From: Marinobacter manganoxydans MnI7-9
GTDB taxonomy: Bacteria > Pseudomonadota > Gammaproteobacteria > Pseudomonadales > Oleiphilaceae
Length of the DNA: 64,000 nt
Direction: 5' to 3'
Assembly (NCBI RefSeq): GCF_000235625.1
Contig: NZ_AGTR01000002.1
Span: 1 to 64,000, forward strand
Below the pieces are notes generated by a model. The model saw only the letters and a program-made list of their open reading frames with translations. It ran no database searches and was not told where the DNA came from. The position numbers and the translations under genes were made by a program. Below, piece after piece: positions 51,813-61,057 of the stretch. Numbering within the stretch: the first letter of the stretch is position 1; each line of letters begins with the position of its first letter.

Positions 51813-53977
51813 CAGTTGAACAGTCCTTTGAGTTTGTCGCCGATCTGTTCCTGCACCTTTTCTTTAACCTTCTCTTCCGCCTTGGCTTTTGCCTTGTCCA
51901 CTTCCTCACGGGCTTTCGCCTTGGCGGCATTTTCGGCGATGGTCTTCAGGGTGTCCCGGAAGCGGGAGCCGTCAAAGGAGCAAAGTCCTGCCGGGTCCTC
52001 GGCGAAGTTGCCACGGCACTCCACGGGAATAACCGCGTTTTCTACATATTCGGTAACGCGGCAGGCGTTGTCCCGGTGGATTTCACCAACGACTCTTAGC
52101 CCAACCTCATAATCCAGTTCGCTCTGGGCCAGATCCACCGTGCCATTGCCCTCGAGGCGCATGCCGGCCAGCGCCGCCACGAGATCTGTGTTGTTGAGGC
52201 TGTTGCCGTTGATTTCCAGGGTGCCGCGCATGTCGTTGAACGGCGTGGTAGTGCCCCAATCGGTGGTCGTCAGCTCATCCTGGTTGACCAGAGCGATGCC
52301 CTGGCAGGCCATGCGTGTGAGGTTCATTCGGCGGAACTCGCCCTCTGCGAGGTTGAAGCTGATCTGTCCGTCAGCATTGCTGCGCAGTGCCGAGATCCGG
52401 TTGCCAGAGGTGTTGGCGTTCACTTTGAGATTTGCCCCGCCGGCGAGCATATCCACTTCTGCCAGATCGGTGAGCAAAGGCAGGGTCTGTACATTGGTTA
52501 CGTCTGAGCCAACGGTCCATTTCGGATTGTCGCTGCGGGCGTCGATGGTCACGTTGGCACCAAAGCTGCCCTCGTACAGTTTGCCGCTGAACTCATCAAC
52601 CTTGAGCAGGCCGTTTTTCGCGGTGGTGCTGGCTTTGATTTCGTTGATAGTCAGGTTGCTGACGATCAGCTGGCCGAGTCCCAGATCAATATCCAGCAGC
52701 AGGCTGCGAATGGTCTCCAGGGGCAGAAGGTCGCCTTCGGGTCCGGCTGCAGCGGTTTCCTGGGATGCGGGTGCTTCCTCCGCCTCTCCTTCCGCTTTCG
52801 GTGGCAGGTATCGGTCGGCATTCAACTGGTCGCCCTGGAGCTGGAAGACAACGCCTGTGTCGGCAAGGTTGTAACTGCCGGAACCAGTGAAGGTGGTGTC
52901 ATCCAGTTTGATGGTCAGGTCGGTGAGCTCCACCTTGCCGGCCGGACCGCCAATACCGGTGGAGAAGGCGATGGCTTCAAGTACGTCCGGATCGCTGGTT
53001 TCCACCGGGGGCTGGCCGAGGTTGTTCAGAAGATCCTTTAGCGAGAACTCGGCGATGGAGATCTCGCCGCTCAGGGTTGGCTTGTCGCCGAATCCGGTAA
53101 CGTCAAGATCGGTCGACAAGTTCAGGTTGGCCAGGCTGGCGGTAAAGCCGCTCAGGTTAGCGGTCTCGTTTTCCAGGTTCGCCCTGGCAGAGCCCGCCAG
53201 TTCAGCCGTGACCTCTTTGCCACCGAACGGCTCTCCGGTCATGTCGAACACGGCATTCAGACCGGATACGGCCAACTCGTTGAGAGCCTCGTTGGCGGCG
53301 AGGCGGGCGCTGATATTGCCATCCACTTCAAACGTGGGCTGGGTGGTGGCTACCCGGAACCCGATTTCCAGCGGGAACTCGGAGCCCAGAGTAATGTTGC
53401 TGGCGTTGACGGTGAAATTCTCCAGCGTGACCGACTGGCCGGTACTCTTGTCGGTGTAGTGCACCTGGGCATTGCTGATCTGAACGTTTTCAACGTTGAA
53501 GTTCAGAGGCTCGCCGCCGGCGCCCTCGCTCTCCTGTGCCTGTTCATCCTGGGTTCCGGCCGTTTCCTCGGTTGCCGTTCCCGCCGCCTTCTCGGGCATA
53601 ATGCGGGTCCAGTTGCCGTTGCCCTGTTCGTCCACTTCGAGTCGGGCGTCCAGCCCGTCCAGTACGAAGGTATTCACCCTCGGGGACATGGCAATCAGTG
53701 ACCAGAAATCGATCTGGGCCACCAGTTGCTCAAGGGCAACAAAGCGGTCACCTTCCAGGGTGGCCTCTACGGAATTCAGCTCAAGGCCAAGTGGGATAAA
53801 AGACCAGCCGATGTCGCCTTCAAGGACCAGATCCAGGTTCGTGGCATCCTCAACGGCCTGTTCAATCTGCGGTTTGTAATCGTTGGGGTTGATCACGGCC
53901 ATGGCGATGGCAACGGCAGCCACGGCAAGAACGATCAGTGCAACGATGGCAATCAGCACATAACGGACGGCTTTCAT
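51812..53977 (-). CDS. AsmA-family envelope protein
   Basis: 721 residues. A single N-terminal membrane helix (VLIAIVALIVLAVAAVAIAM, residues 7-26) is followed by NPNDYKPQIEQAVEDATN, the AsmA N-terminal signature. The long periplasmic part is beta-rich, with an acidic linker near 130-155, and the C-terminal AsmA-2 region carries GNGTVDLAQSELDYEVGLRV. It ends in an amphipathic Lys/Glu-rich helix. AsmA-type proteins are thought to form lipid-transfer grooves between inner and outer membranes. Co-transcribed with mutY and yggX. Confidence 0.9.
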   Translation of the reverse strand: MKAVRYVLIAIVALIVLAVAAVAIAMAVINPNDYKPQIEQAVEDATNLDLVLEGDIGWSFIPLGLELNSVEATLEGDRFVALEQLVAQIDFWSLIAMSPRVNTFVLDGLDARLEVDEQGNGNWTRIMPEKAAGTATEETAGTQDEQAQESEGAGGEPLNFNVENVQISNAQVHYTDKSTGQSVTLENFTVNASNITLGSEFPLEIGFRVATTQPTFEVDGNISARLAANEALNELAVSGLNAVFDMTGEPFGGKEVTAELAGSARANLENETANLSGFTASLANLNLSTDLDVTGFGDKPTLSGEISIAEFSLKDLLNNLGQPPVETSDPDVLEAIAFSTGIGGPAGKVELTDLTIKLDDTTFTGSGSYNLADTGVVFQLQGDQLNADRYLPPKAEGEAEEAPASQETAAAGPEGDLLPLETIRSLLLDIDLGLGQLIVSNLTINEIKASTTAKNGLLKVDEFSGKLYEGSFGANVTIDARSDNPKWTVGSDVTNVQTLPLLTDLAEVDMLAGGANLKVNANTSGNRISALRSNADGQISFNLAEGEFRRMNLTRMACQGIALVNQDELTTTDWGTTTPFNDMRGTLEINGNSLNNTDLVAALAGMRLEGNGTVDLAQSELDYEVGLRVVGEIHRDNACRVTEYVENAVIPVECRGNFAEDPAGLCSFDGSRFRDTLKTIAENAAKAKAREEVDKAKAKAEEKVKEKVQEQIGDKLKGLFN

Positions 53978-54170
53978 GATTCAGGCTTCCTTCCTATTTT
54001 TAGGAGCTTGCAGTATTCGCTGTGAATACCGACGCTAATGACCCAAAGGATAACGCAGGGTTAACAAATTAACAGCGCGGGAGTATGACAATGCGGTAGT
54101 GTTGGGCCAAAATACACGACCCTGATTTTCCGACTACATTGATACCTATAAACACAAGAAGGAGTTGGCC

Positions 54171-54632
54171 GTGGCTATTACCGTTTCGATTGAGCTGAAC
54201 CGCGAACTTGAGATTCCGGGCAGCTATGATGAAGTGTTCGATTTGCTGGCGGATGTGCCACGTTCAGCCAGTCACTTCCCGAAAGTCCACAAACTGACCG
54301 ACCTTGGCGATAACGCCTACCGTTGGGAAATGGAAAAAGTGGGCGTCGACAAACATGCCATCCAGTCGGTGTACGCTTGCAAATATCACTCGGACAAAGA
54401 CGCCGGCAAGATTACCTGGGAGCCGGTGAAGGGCGAGGGCAATGGCGTCGTGAGTGGTTCCTGGACCATCAAGTCCAAGGGCGATAATGCCACCGCCGTG
54501 AAGTTCCAGACCAGCGCAGAGTTGACTGTGCCCCTGCCCAGCCTGCTCAAGTTGGCCATCAGCCCGGTTATCAAGCACGAGTTCAACAGCCTCGTAGACA
54601 CTTACATGAACAATCTGAAGAAGGCGTTCTGA
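54171..54632 (+). CDS. SRPBCC (START/polyketide-cyclase fold) protein
   Basis: 153 residues. Start set at GTG 54171, six bases after AAGGAG (54159-54164); the in-frame TTG 54165 is too close. The fold pattern is a strand, then the helix YDEVFDLLADVPRSASHFP, several beta strands and a long C-terminal helix (KHEFNSLVDTYMNNLKKAF), typical of the hydrophobic-ligand-binding SRPBCC superfamily. No partner gene indicates a ligand. It is a single gene between the divergent asmA-like gene and hisB. Confidence 0.8.
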   Translation: MAITVSIELNRELEIPGSYDEVFDLLADVPRSASHFPKVHKLTDLGDNAYRWEMEKVGVDKHAIQSVYACKYHSDKDAGKITWEPVKGEGNGVVSGSWTIKSKGDNATAVKFQTSAELTVPLPSLLKLAISPVIKHEFNSLVDTYMNNLKKAF

Positions 54633-54712
54633 CGCAGCCCTTTCTGCCATATACCTGCACTTCGCTATCGTAGCGATTAAACCGGTTGTGGGACTCCAGC
54701 CGACATAAAAGG

Positions 54713-54718
54713 TATAAT
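54713..54718 (+). promoter_or_regulatory. -10 element of the his operon promoter
   Basis: Perfect TATAAT 53 bases before the hisB start. The -35 is poor (TGGGAC at 18 bases spacing). A small dyad CGCTA-TCG-TAGCG (54664-54676) lies just upstream and may end the preceding transcript. Confidence 0.5.
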
Positions 54719-54770
54719 CGCCGGATCGAATTTTTCCGGCTTTATGCCGCTCAATTGTCACGGAGTCCCC

Positions 54771-55364
54771 ATGGCCGAACGCAAGGCTCGGGTAGAGAGA
54801 AATACCCTTGAAACCCAGATCACCGTTGAGATTGATCTCGACGGAACCGGCAAATCCAGTTTCGATACCGGCGTGCCGTTTCTGGAGCACATGATGGACC
54901 AGATCGCCCGCCACGGTCTGGTGGATCTGAATATCGTTTCGAAGGGCGACCTGCACATTGATGACCACCACACCGTGGAAGACATCGGCATAACCCTTGG
55001 CCAGGCCTTCAAACAGGCGGTTGGCGACAAAAAGGGCATTCGCCGCTACGGCCACGCTTATGTCCCGCTGGATGAGGCGCTCTCCCGAGTCGTTATCGAT
55101 CTGTCCGGTCGCCCGGGCCTGATGATGGATGTGCCGTACACTCGCGGTGCCGTGGGTGGCTTTGACGTGGACCTGTTCGAGGAGTTTTTCCACGGCTTTG
55201 TGAACCATTCCATGGTGACCCTGCACATCGACAATCTGAAGGGTAAAAACACCCACCATCAGATTGAAACCGTGTTCAAGGCCTTCGGCCGTGCCCTGCG
55301 TATGGCGATTGAAATGGACGAGCGGATGGCCGGTATTACACCGTCTACCAAGGGTTCGCTGTAA
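54771..55364 (+). CDS. hisB: imidazoleglycerol-phosphate dehydratase
   Basis: 197 residues from ATG 54771, the usual monofunctional HisB length; no histidinol-phosphatase domain as in enterics. Metal-binding motifs are [23 protein letters not shown] and the second-half [12 protein letters not shown] with [10 protein letters not shown]. It catalyses the sixth step of histidine biosynthesis using two Mn2+. First gene of hisBHAF; hisG, hisD, hisC, hisI and hisE are not in the window. Confidence 0.97.
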   Translation: MAERKARVERNTLETQITVEIDLDGTGKSSFDTGVPFLEHMMDQIARHGLVDLNIVSKGDLHIDDHHTVEDIGITLGQAFKQAVGDKKGIRRYGHAYVPLDEALSRVVIDLSGRPGLMMDVPYTRGAVGGFDVDLFEEFFHGFVNHSMVTLHIDNLKGKNTHHQIETVFKAFGRALRMAIEMDERMAGITPSTKGSL

Positions 55365-55392
55365 ACGCCGCGTCGCCAGAAGGCTCGCTTTA

Positions 55393-55412
55393 ACCGGTCA
55401 TGTTTGACCGGT
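55393..55412. repeat. hairpin in the hisB-hisH gap
   Basis: ACCGGTCA (55393-55400) and TGACCGGT (55405-55412) form a perfect 8-bp stem with loop TGTT. No T-run. It may influence mRNA processing between hisB and hisH, or act as a dyad operator. Confidence 0.5.
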
Positions 55413-55435
55413 CAATCAAGGACACCGCAACAACC

Positions 55436-56077
55436 ATGAAAACCGTTGCCATTATCGACTACGGCATGGGCAATCTTCACTCTGCCAAAAAAGCAGTAGA
55501 GCACGTTGCCCCGGACACCACCGTGCTGGTCACCGACAACGCCGAAAAAATCCGTGAAGCCGATCGTGTCATCCTCCCTGGCGTCGGTGCCATTCGCGAC
55601 TGTATGGCCGAAATGCATCGTGTCGGGGTAGTGGATCTGGTTCGTGAGGTCTCTCAGGATCGCCCGTTTCTTGGCATCTGCGTGGGCATGCAGGCCCTGA
55701 TGTCCCGCAGTGAAGAGAACGGCGGCGTTGACTGCATCGGCCTGTTTCCTTCGCAAGTACGCTATTTCGGTGACCACCTCACGGAAAACGGCGAGCGCCT
55801 GAAAGTGCCCCACATGGGCTGGAACCAGGTGCAGCAGACCATTGATCACCCCCTTTGGCATAACATTCCCGAGGGTGACCGTTTCTACTTCGTGCACAGC
55901 TTCTACGCAGAAGCCGAGGGCAACGCCGATATGGCAGGCCGCACCCGCTATGGGGTGGACCTTGCGGCAGCAGTCGCGCGAGACAATATTTTTGCAGTGC
56001 AATTCCACCCGGAGAAAAGTGCCCGGGCGGGCCTGCAGTTGCTCGAGAATTTTACAAACTGGACTGGAAAATGCTGA
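55436..56077 (+). CDS. hisH: imidazole glycerol phosphate synthase, glutaminase subunit
   Basis: 213 residues from ATG 55436 (an upstream ATG at 55400 lies in the hairpin and adds non-family sequence). Class-I glutamine amidotransferase with [15 protein letters not shown] at the N-terminus, nucleophile [10 protein letters not shown] (Cys around 83) and the His/Glu pair QFHPEKS near the C-terminus. It supplies ammonia to HisF. It overlaps hisA by 7 bases. Confidence 0.96.
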   Translation: MKTVAIIDYGMGNLHSAKKAVEHVAPDTTVLVTDNAEKIREADRVILPGVGAIRDCMAEMHRVGVVDLVREVSQDRPFLGICVGMQALMSRSEENGGVDCIGLFPSQVRYFGDHLTENGERLKVPHMGWNQVQQTIDHPLWHNIPEGDRFYFVHSFYAEAEGNADMAGRTRYGVDLAAAVARDNIFAVQFHPEKSARAGLQLLENFTNWTGKC

Positions 56078-56808
56078 TAATTCCTGCAATCGATCTGAAA
56101 GACGGTAAATGTGTACGCCTGCGTCAGGGCCGGATGGACGACTCCACGGTGTTTGGTGACGATCCTGTCAATATGGCCACTCGCTGGGTGGAAGCCGGCG
56201 CCCGCCGGCTGCACCTGGTTGACCTGAACGGCGCGTTTGCCGGTGAGCCGGTCAACGGCGAGATTGTCCAGGCCATTGCCCGTAAATACCCGGATCTTCC
56301 CATCCAGATCGGTGGCGGTATCCGGTCGGCAGAAACCATCGAAGCCTACCTGAAGGCCGGTGTGCAGTGGGTCATCATTGGCACCAAGGCGGTGAAGGAG
56401 CCGGAATTTGTCACTGAGATGTGCAAAAAATTCCCGGGTCACATCATCGTCGGCCTGGACGCCAAAGACGGCCGCGTGGCCACCGATGGCTGGGCGGAGG
56501 TCTCGGAAGTGATGGCTACCGATCTTGCCAAGCGCTTTGCCAACGACGGCGTGGACGCGATTGTGTACACCGATATCAGCCGAGACGGCATGATGCAGGG
56601 CGTTAATGTGGAAGCAACAGCCGCACTGGCAGAAGAGGGCGGAATTCCGGTTATCGCCTCTGGTGGCGTGACCAATATGGATGATCTGAAACGCCTGGCT
56701 ACCGTGGCGGACAAGGGCATCCTTGGTGCCATCACGGGTCGTGCGATCTATGAAGGCACCCTGGATGTCGCTGAAGCGCAGGCTTTCTGCGACGGTCTGA
56801 AGGGGTAA
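56071..56808 (+). CDS. hisA: ProFAR isomerase
   Basis: 245 residues, (beta/alpha)8 barrel. [18 protein letters not shown] supplies catalytic Asp8, [13 protein letters not shown] supplies the second catalytic Asp (near 128-130), and [11 protein letters not shown] and [11 protein letters not shown] are phosphate-binding loops. It converts ProFAR to PRFAR, the substrate of HisHF. It is paralogous to hisF, which starts 9 bases later. Confidence 0.97.
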   Translation: MLIIPAIDLKDGKCVRLRQGRMDDSTVFGDDPVNMATRWVEAGARRLHLVDLNGAFAGEPVNGEIVQAIARKYPDLPIQIGGGIRSAETIEAYLKAGVQWVIIGTKAVKEPEFVTEMCKKFPGHIIVGLDAKDGRVATDGWAEVSEVMATDLAKRFANDGVDAIVYTDISRDGMMQGVNVEATAALAEEGGIPVIASGGVTNMDDLKRLATVADKGILGAITGRAIYEGTLDVAEAQAFCDGLKG

Positions 56809-56817
56809 GGGCGGCTT

Positions 56818-57591
56818 ATGGCTCTGGCGAAACGCATCATTCCCTGCCTCGATGTCGATAAAGGCCGCGTGGTGAAGGGCGTCAATTTCGTTGATATCCG
56901 CGATGCCGGCGACCCGGTGGAAGTGGCCCGTCGTTACAATGAGCAGGGTGCCGATGAAATCACCTTCCTCGACATCACGGCCAGCCATGAGAGCCGTGAC
57001 ACCACCTACGAGACCGTTGAACGAATGGCGGCGGAAGTCTTCATTCCGCTGACTGTCGGCGGTGGTGTGCGTACCGTGGATGACATACGCAAGCTCCTGA
57101 ATGCCGGCGCAGACAAGGTGTCGATCAATACCGCAGCCGTGTTCAACCCGGAGTTTGTCCGGGAAGCGGCGGACCGCTTTGGCAGCCAGTGCATCGTGGT
57201 GGCCATTGATGCCAAGCGGGTGAGTGAACAGGGCGAGGAGCCCCGGTGGGAAATCTTTACCCACGGTGGCCGCAAGCCCACAGGGCTGGATGCCGTGGAA
57301 TGGGCCCGCAAGATGGTGGAAATGGGCGCTGGTGAGTTACTGCTGACCAGCATGGACCGGGACGGCACCAAGATCGGATTTGATCTCGGGCTGACCAAAG
57401 CCATCAGCGATGCTGTGATTGTGCCGGTGATTGCCTCAGGCGGTGTCGGAGAGCTGCAGCACCTGGCTGATGGCGTGACTCAGGGCGGTGCCGATGCGGT
57501 ATTGGCGGCGTCAATCTTTCACTTCGGACAGCACACCATTCCTGAAGCGAAGGCCTTCATGAAGGCCCAGGGCATAGAAGTCCGCGATTAA
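56818..57591 (+). CDS. hisF: imidazole glycerol phosphate synthase, cyclase subunit
   Basis: 257 residues, (beta/alpha)8 barrel. Catalytic Asp in [15 protein letters not shown] (Asp11) and VVAIDAKRV (near 130). [11 protein letters not shown] and [11 protein letters not shown] bind phosphate. It uses ammonia channelled from HisH to make IGP and AICAR. Last gene of the operon; its stop overlaps the convergent yibQ-like gene by 4 bases and its terminator (57603-57628) lies inside that gene. Confidence 0.97.
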   Translation: MALAKRIIPCLDVDKGRVVKGVNFVDIRDAGDPVEVARRYNEQGADEITFLDITASHESRDTTYETVERMAAEVFIPLTVGGGVRTVDDIRKLLNAGADKVSINTAAVFNPEFVREAADRFGSQCIVVAIDAKRVSEQGEEPRWEIFTHGGRKPTGLDAVEWARKMVEMGAGELLLTSMDRDGTKIGFDLGLTKAISDAVIVPVIASGGVGELQHLADGVTQGGADAVLAASIFHFGQHTIPEAKAFMKAQGIEVRD

Positions 57592-58403
57592 TCCTTCTTT
57601 GCAAAAGCAGGTCGAATGGCCTGCTTTTCTCCTTCCGCAAACATCTCCCGATTGCCGTTGCGCATGGCCCAAAGGCCGCTGACCGTGGCAATGGCGATGC
57701 CTTGCTCATCCAGTTTGGGTAGGTGCTTCTCCAGGTAATCCACGGTGACTTTGTGAGGATGGCCAATGCCGATGGCGCTACCGTTTTCTTTGGCGCGCTT
57801 GATCAGCAGTTTGAACTGGCGGTCCACAAACTCTTCGGTCTGTTCGTGGTCGAGAAACACGTCCCGGGTCATGGTCGGAATGCGGTACGCCGCTGCGACA
57901 TCACCGGCCACGGATGAGGCGATGGTGCGGCTGTCGATAAAGTACACGGGGTAGCGGAACAGCTCTTTCATGACCCAGTCCATGGGCTGCAGCTGCTGGG
58001 TCAGCAGGCTGCCCATGTGGTTGTTCACGCCCTGGACATGGGGAATCGACTGCAAGGCACGGCGAAGGGTGGTCACCATGCTCTGTTCGTCCATCTCGGG
58101 GGTCAGGCCGCCCGGGCCCAGGCCATAGTTGCGGGTGTTGGCCATGGGGGCGTGCAGCATGATTTCCTTGTGCTGCTTATAGGCGAGCCGGGCCAGGCTG
58201 TCCGTGTGTGGACGGTAGGGCAGAAAAGCCAGCGTGAGCGGCTGATCCAGGTTTGCCAGTCGCTCACCTTCAACAAGGCTGTGGCCCATGTCATCAATAA
58301 TGATGGCAATGGTGGGCGGCAGTGCTTTTCGGGCCGGCTCCGCGGACACCGTGCCGGCGGTAAAACAGAATGCTACGGCCAGCAGAGTACTGACTACTCT
58401 CAC
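57588..58403 (-). CDS. divergent polysaccharide deacetylase family protein (YibQ-like)
   Basis: 271 residues. N-terminal signal peptide [18 protein letters not shown], then the YibQ/DUF610 core: [25 protein letters not shown] near 93, [11 protein letters not shown] near 135, [11 protein letters not shown] near 163 and GIGHPHKVT near 225. Asp/His residues resemble a NodB-type deacetylase metal site in divergent form. Probably periplasmic and linked to cell-envelope processing, since it follows envC and ctpA. Its start overlaps the ctpA stop by 4 bases. Confidence 0.88.
   Translation of the reverse strand: MRVVSTLLAVAFCFTAGTVSAEPARKALPPTIAIIIDDMGHSLVEGERLANLDQPLTLAFLPYRPHTDSLARLAYKQHKEIMLHAPMANTRNYGLGPGGLTPEMDEQSMVTTLRRALQSIPHVQGVNNHMGSLLTQQLQPMDWVMKELFRYPVYFIDSRTIASSVAGDVAAAYRIPTMTRDVFLDHEQTEEFVDRQFKLLIKRAKENGSAIGIGHPHKVTVDYLEKHLPKLDEQGIAIATVSGLWAMRNGNREMFAEGEKQAIRPAFAKKD
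57603..57628 (+). terminator. his operon terminator inside the convergent gene
   Basis: AAAAGCAGG (57603-57611), 8-base loop, CCTGCTTTT (57620-57628), then CTCC. It is 12 bases after the hisF stop and lies wholly within the final codons of the opposite-strand yibQ-like gene. Confidence 0.7.
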
Positions 58404-59806
58404 TGATCGCTTCCTTCTGCCTTGGCGCTCTTGTTCGGGTTCAGAATCCGGATTCCCTTGAGCAGGTTCAGTGCCGAGCGTAGCTGATAATCCCGGTCGG
58501 CAAGAGAACCGGTTGCGTTCTGGGCATCATCGTTTCCATCCTGGTCCTGCCCCTCGTTCTGCCCTTCAAGGTGCCCGCTCAGATCCGCTTCGGTGAAGAA
58601 CGGCTTGCTGTCGAGCTCCTTGAGTTCCGCCGGCCGTACTTCAATATCGGGTTTGATGCCGGTGGCCTGGATGGAGCGGCCATCCGGTGTGTAATAGCGC
58701 GCGGTAGTCATCTTGATGGCGTGGGTCTCATCCAGCGGAATGACCGTCTGGACGCTGCCCTTGCCAAAGGACTTTGTGCCCATCACCACAGCGCGCTCAT
58801 GGTCCTGAAGCGCGCCGGCGAGGATTTCTGAAGCAGAGGCGGAGCCGCCGTTGATCAGCACGACAATAGGCGTGCCTTCCATGATGTCGCCCGATCGCGC
58901 GCTGAAGCGCAGGCGGGAACTCTGGATGCGGCCCTCGGTGTAGACGATCAGTCCGTCATCAAGCAGGGCATCTGCGGTCTCTACGGCCGCCTGCAGCACC
59001 CCGCCCGGGTTGTTGCGCAGGTCGATAACAAGGCCGTCAAGATCGCGTCCGAGTTCGTCTTCCAGTCCGTTGAGGGCATCCTTGAACTGCGAGCCGGTAT
59101 CCGCCTGGAACTGGGTAATGCGAACATAACCGTAACCATTTTCCAGCATTCGGGATTTCACGCTGGTGACCTTGATAACGTCCCGTTCCACTTCGATTTC
59201 GATGGGAGCGCTTTCCCCCTCACGCATAATGGTGAGCGTCAGGATCGAGCCGGGTTTGCCCCGCATTAGCTGGACAGCCTCTTCCAGGCTCATGCCTTTA
59301 ACCGGTTTTTCATCCAGCTTGATGATCAGGTCCCCCGCCTGAACCCCTGCCTTCTGCGCTGGCGTGTCGTCGATGGGGGCAATCACTTTCACAAAGCCGT
59401 TTTCCATGCCCACTTCAATGCCCAGCCCGCCGAACTCGCCGGAGGTGCTCTCTTCGAGCTCTTCGTAGTCCTTGGGTGCCAGGTAGGTGGAGTGAGGATC
59501 GAGGTCTGACAGCATGCCTTTAATGGCGCTTTCGAGGAGTTTGCGATCGCTTACTTCCTCGACGTACGCATCTTTGATGCGGCTGAATACCTCGGTGAAC
59601 TTGCGGAGGTCTTCCAGTGGCAGCTGCTTCTCCGGATCCGGCAGGCTTATTTCCACGCGTTCGCCGTTCTGGATGCCTTCCAGCAGCTGCTCGGTGGCGG
59701 CGTCTTTATCCTGGGCCCAGGCCAGTCCGGAAGCGGTTGCGAAACAGGTAGCGAGAGCAATGCTGCGTAATGGCAAGGCGTGGAGTGTACTTCTGACCCG
59801 TTTCAT
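58400..59806 (-). CDS. ctpA: carboxy-terminal processing protease (S41, CtpA type)
   Basis: 468 residues. A signal peptide (SIALATCFATASGLAWA) is followed by an N-terminal helical part, a PDZ domain (GGLGIEVGMENGFVKVIAPI to about residue 190) and the S41 core. Catalytic Ser is in NGGSASASEILAGAL and Lys in TKSFGKGSVQT. The C-terminal tail is Asp/Gln/Asn-rich. Such proteases trim periplasmic substrates, including peptidoglycan hydrolase regulators, which fits its place next to envC. Confidence 0.95.
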   Translation of the reverse strand: MKRVRSTLHALPLRSIALATCFATASGLAWAQDKDAATEQLLEGIQNGERVEISLPDPEKQLPLEDLRKFTEVFSRIKDAYVEEVSDRKLLESAIKGMLSDLDPHSTYLAPKDYEELEESTSGEFGGLGIEVGMENGFVKVIAPIDDTPAQKAGVQAGDLIIKLDEKPVKGMSLEEAVQLMRGKPGSILTLTIMREGESAPIEIEVERDVIKVTSVKSRMLENGYGYVRITQFQADTGSQFKDALNGLEDELGRDLDGLVIDLRNNPGGVLQAAVETADALLDDGLIVYTEGRIQSSRLRFSARSGDIMEGTPIVVLINGGSASASEILAGALQDHERAVVMGTKSFGKGSVQTVIPLDETHAIKMTTARYYTPDGRSIQATGIKPDIEVRPAELKELDSKPFFTEADLSGHLEGQNEGQDQDGNDDAQNATGSLADRDYQLRSALNLLKGIRILNPNKSAKAEGSDQ

Positions 59807-59903
59807 TCACATATCCCGTTTTTATTCCGATAGTTGGACTGGTTTCCCTGACTCCGAACAGTATGGCGTTACCTGCGGCGTTTGTCAGCCCTCCCGGGGG
59901 CTC

Positions 59904-61037
59904 TCAGTTTGCCAGCCATCGGCCAGGGTTGTCGGGTTTACCATTGTGCCGGACTTCAAAGTAGAGCGCCGGGGAATCTGTGCCGCCGGTACGGCCCGCC
60001 TGGGCAATGGGTTCGCCGGCAGCCACCCAGTCGCCTGGGCTGGTAAACAAGCTGCTGCTGTGGCCGTACAGGGTCATGTAGCCGTCGCCGTGGTCGATGA
60101 TGGTGATCAGGCCAAAGCCCCGAAGCCAGTTGGCAAACACCACCCGGCCATAGTGTATGGCACGGATCTCCGCTTCGTCCCCGGTTCCGATCAGCAGGCC
60201 GTTGCGACGGAGTTTGCCGTCGGCATAGCGCTCTCCGTAGCGGCTCAGGACCTGTCCCTTTACGGGCCAGGGCAGTTTGTTACGTAATGAGGCGAAGGGC
60301 TGGGATTCATTGGGTGAGGGGATGTTGTTGATCGCCTGCTGCACTTCCGCCAGCAGGTTTTCAAGCCGTTTGCGGTCGGATTCCAGTTCTTCCCGCTCGC
60401 TGCGCCGGTTCTGGATGTCGGCATTGAGGGCGGCCAGTGTCTGTTGGCGCTCCTTTCTCGATGCCGTCAGTTCCTGCTGGCGTTTAGCGACGTTTTCCTC
60501 AGTTCTGGCCAGTTCAACCCGGGTTGATTGCACGGCAGCCTGTGTGCTTCTGAGTTCTTGCAGGCTTTGTCTGAACGCCTCCAGGCGGTCGACTGTGTCC
60601 TTGCTAAGGTATTCGTAGTAGGTCATGGTCCGGGCGATCTTGTCCGGATCAATTTCGTTAAGCAGTACCTTTACGGCTGGCGCATCGCCTTCCATCCAGG
60701 CGGCGCGGATCTGCTTCTTGAGACTGTCCCGCTGGCGGTCAAGGGTTCGGGTGAGCTCCTGCGCCTCGCTTTCCAGTTCACGGAGCCTCTGCTGCTGCTG
60801 TTCGGCCTGCTGGCGCAGAGAGCGGCGTTCACGGGTCAGGCGGCTGATATTCTTTTCGGTCGCGGCAAGTTGCCGCTCCAGGGAGGAGCGGTCCTCTTCG
60901 GCGTCCTCCAGCCAATCGTCGATGTCCTCAATGCGTTCCTTGAGTTCCTCGATCTGAGCCGGGGTTACATCCTGTTGGGCTGTAGCCGGCGCTGCGCCCA
61001 GAAGGAGGGCGAGCGCCAGAATCGCGTGGAGTTGCAA
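59904..61037 (-). CDS. envC: murein hydrolase activator EnvC (degenerate LytM)
   Basis: 377 residues. Signal peptide ILALALLLGAAPATA, then a long coiled coil (residues 25-235, with heptad-like runs of Glu/Arg/Leu), then a LytM/M23 domain. The first metal motif of active M23 enzymes is missing (RRNGLLIGTGDEAEIRAI has no H-x3-D), while YGHSS and LYFEVRHNG remain, as in EnvC, which activates amidases rather than cutting peptidoglycan itself. It acts in the periplasm at the division site. It lies 20 bases after gpmI. Confidence 0.93.
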   Translation of the reverse strand: MQLHAILALALLLGAAPATAQQDVTPAQIEELKERIEDIDDWLEDAEEDRSSLERQLAATEKNISRLTRERRSLRQQAEQQQQRLRELESEAQELTRTLDRQRDSLKKQIRAAWMEGDAPAVKVLLNEIDPDKIARTMTYYEYLSKDTVDRLEAFRQSLQELRSTQAAVQSTRVELARTEENVAKRQQELTASRKERQQTLAALNADIQNRRSEREELESDRKRLENLLAEVQQAINNIPSPNESQPFASLRNKLPWPVKGQVLSRYGERYADGKLRRNGLLIGTGDEAEIRAIHYGRVVFANWLRGFGLITIIDHGDGYMTLYGHSSSLFTSPGDWVAAGEPIAQAGRTGGTDSPALYFEVRHNGKPDNPGRWLAN

Positions 61038-61057
61038 GGGTTGGTTCCGTTCCCGGA

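Noticed and set aside
55948-57264. Open minus-strand frame of 438 codons opposite hisA/hisF
   Set aside because: It lies antisense to two well-defined his genes and has no recognisable protein features.
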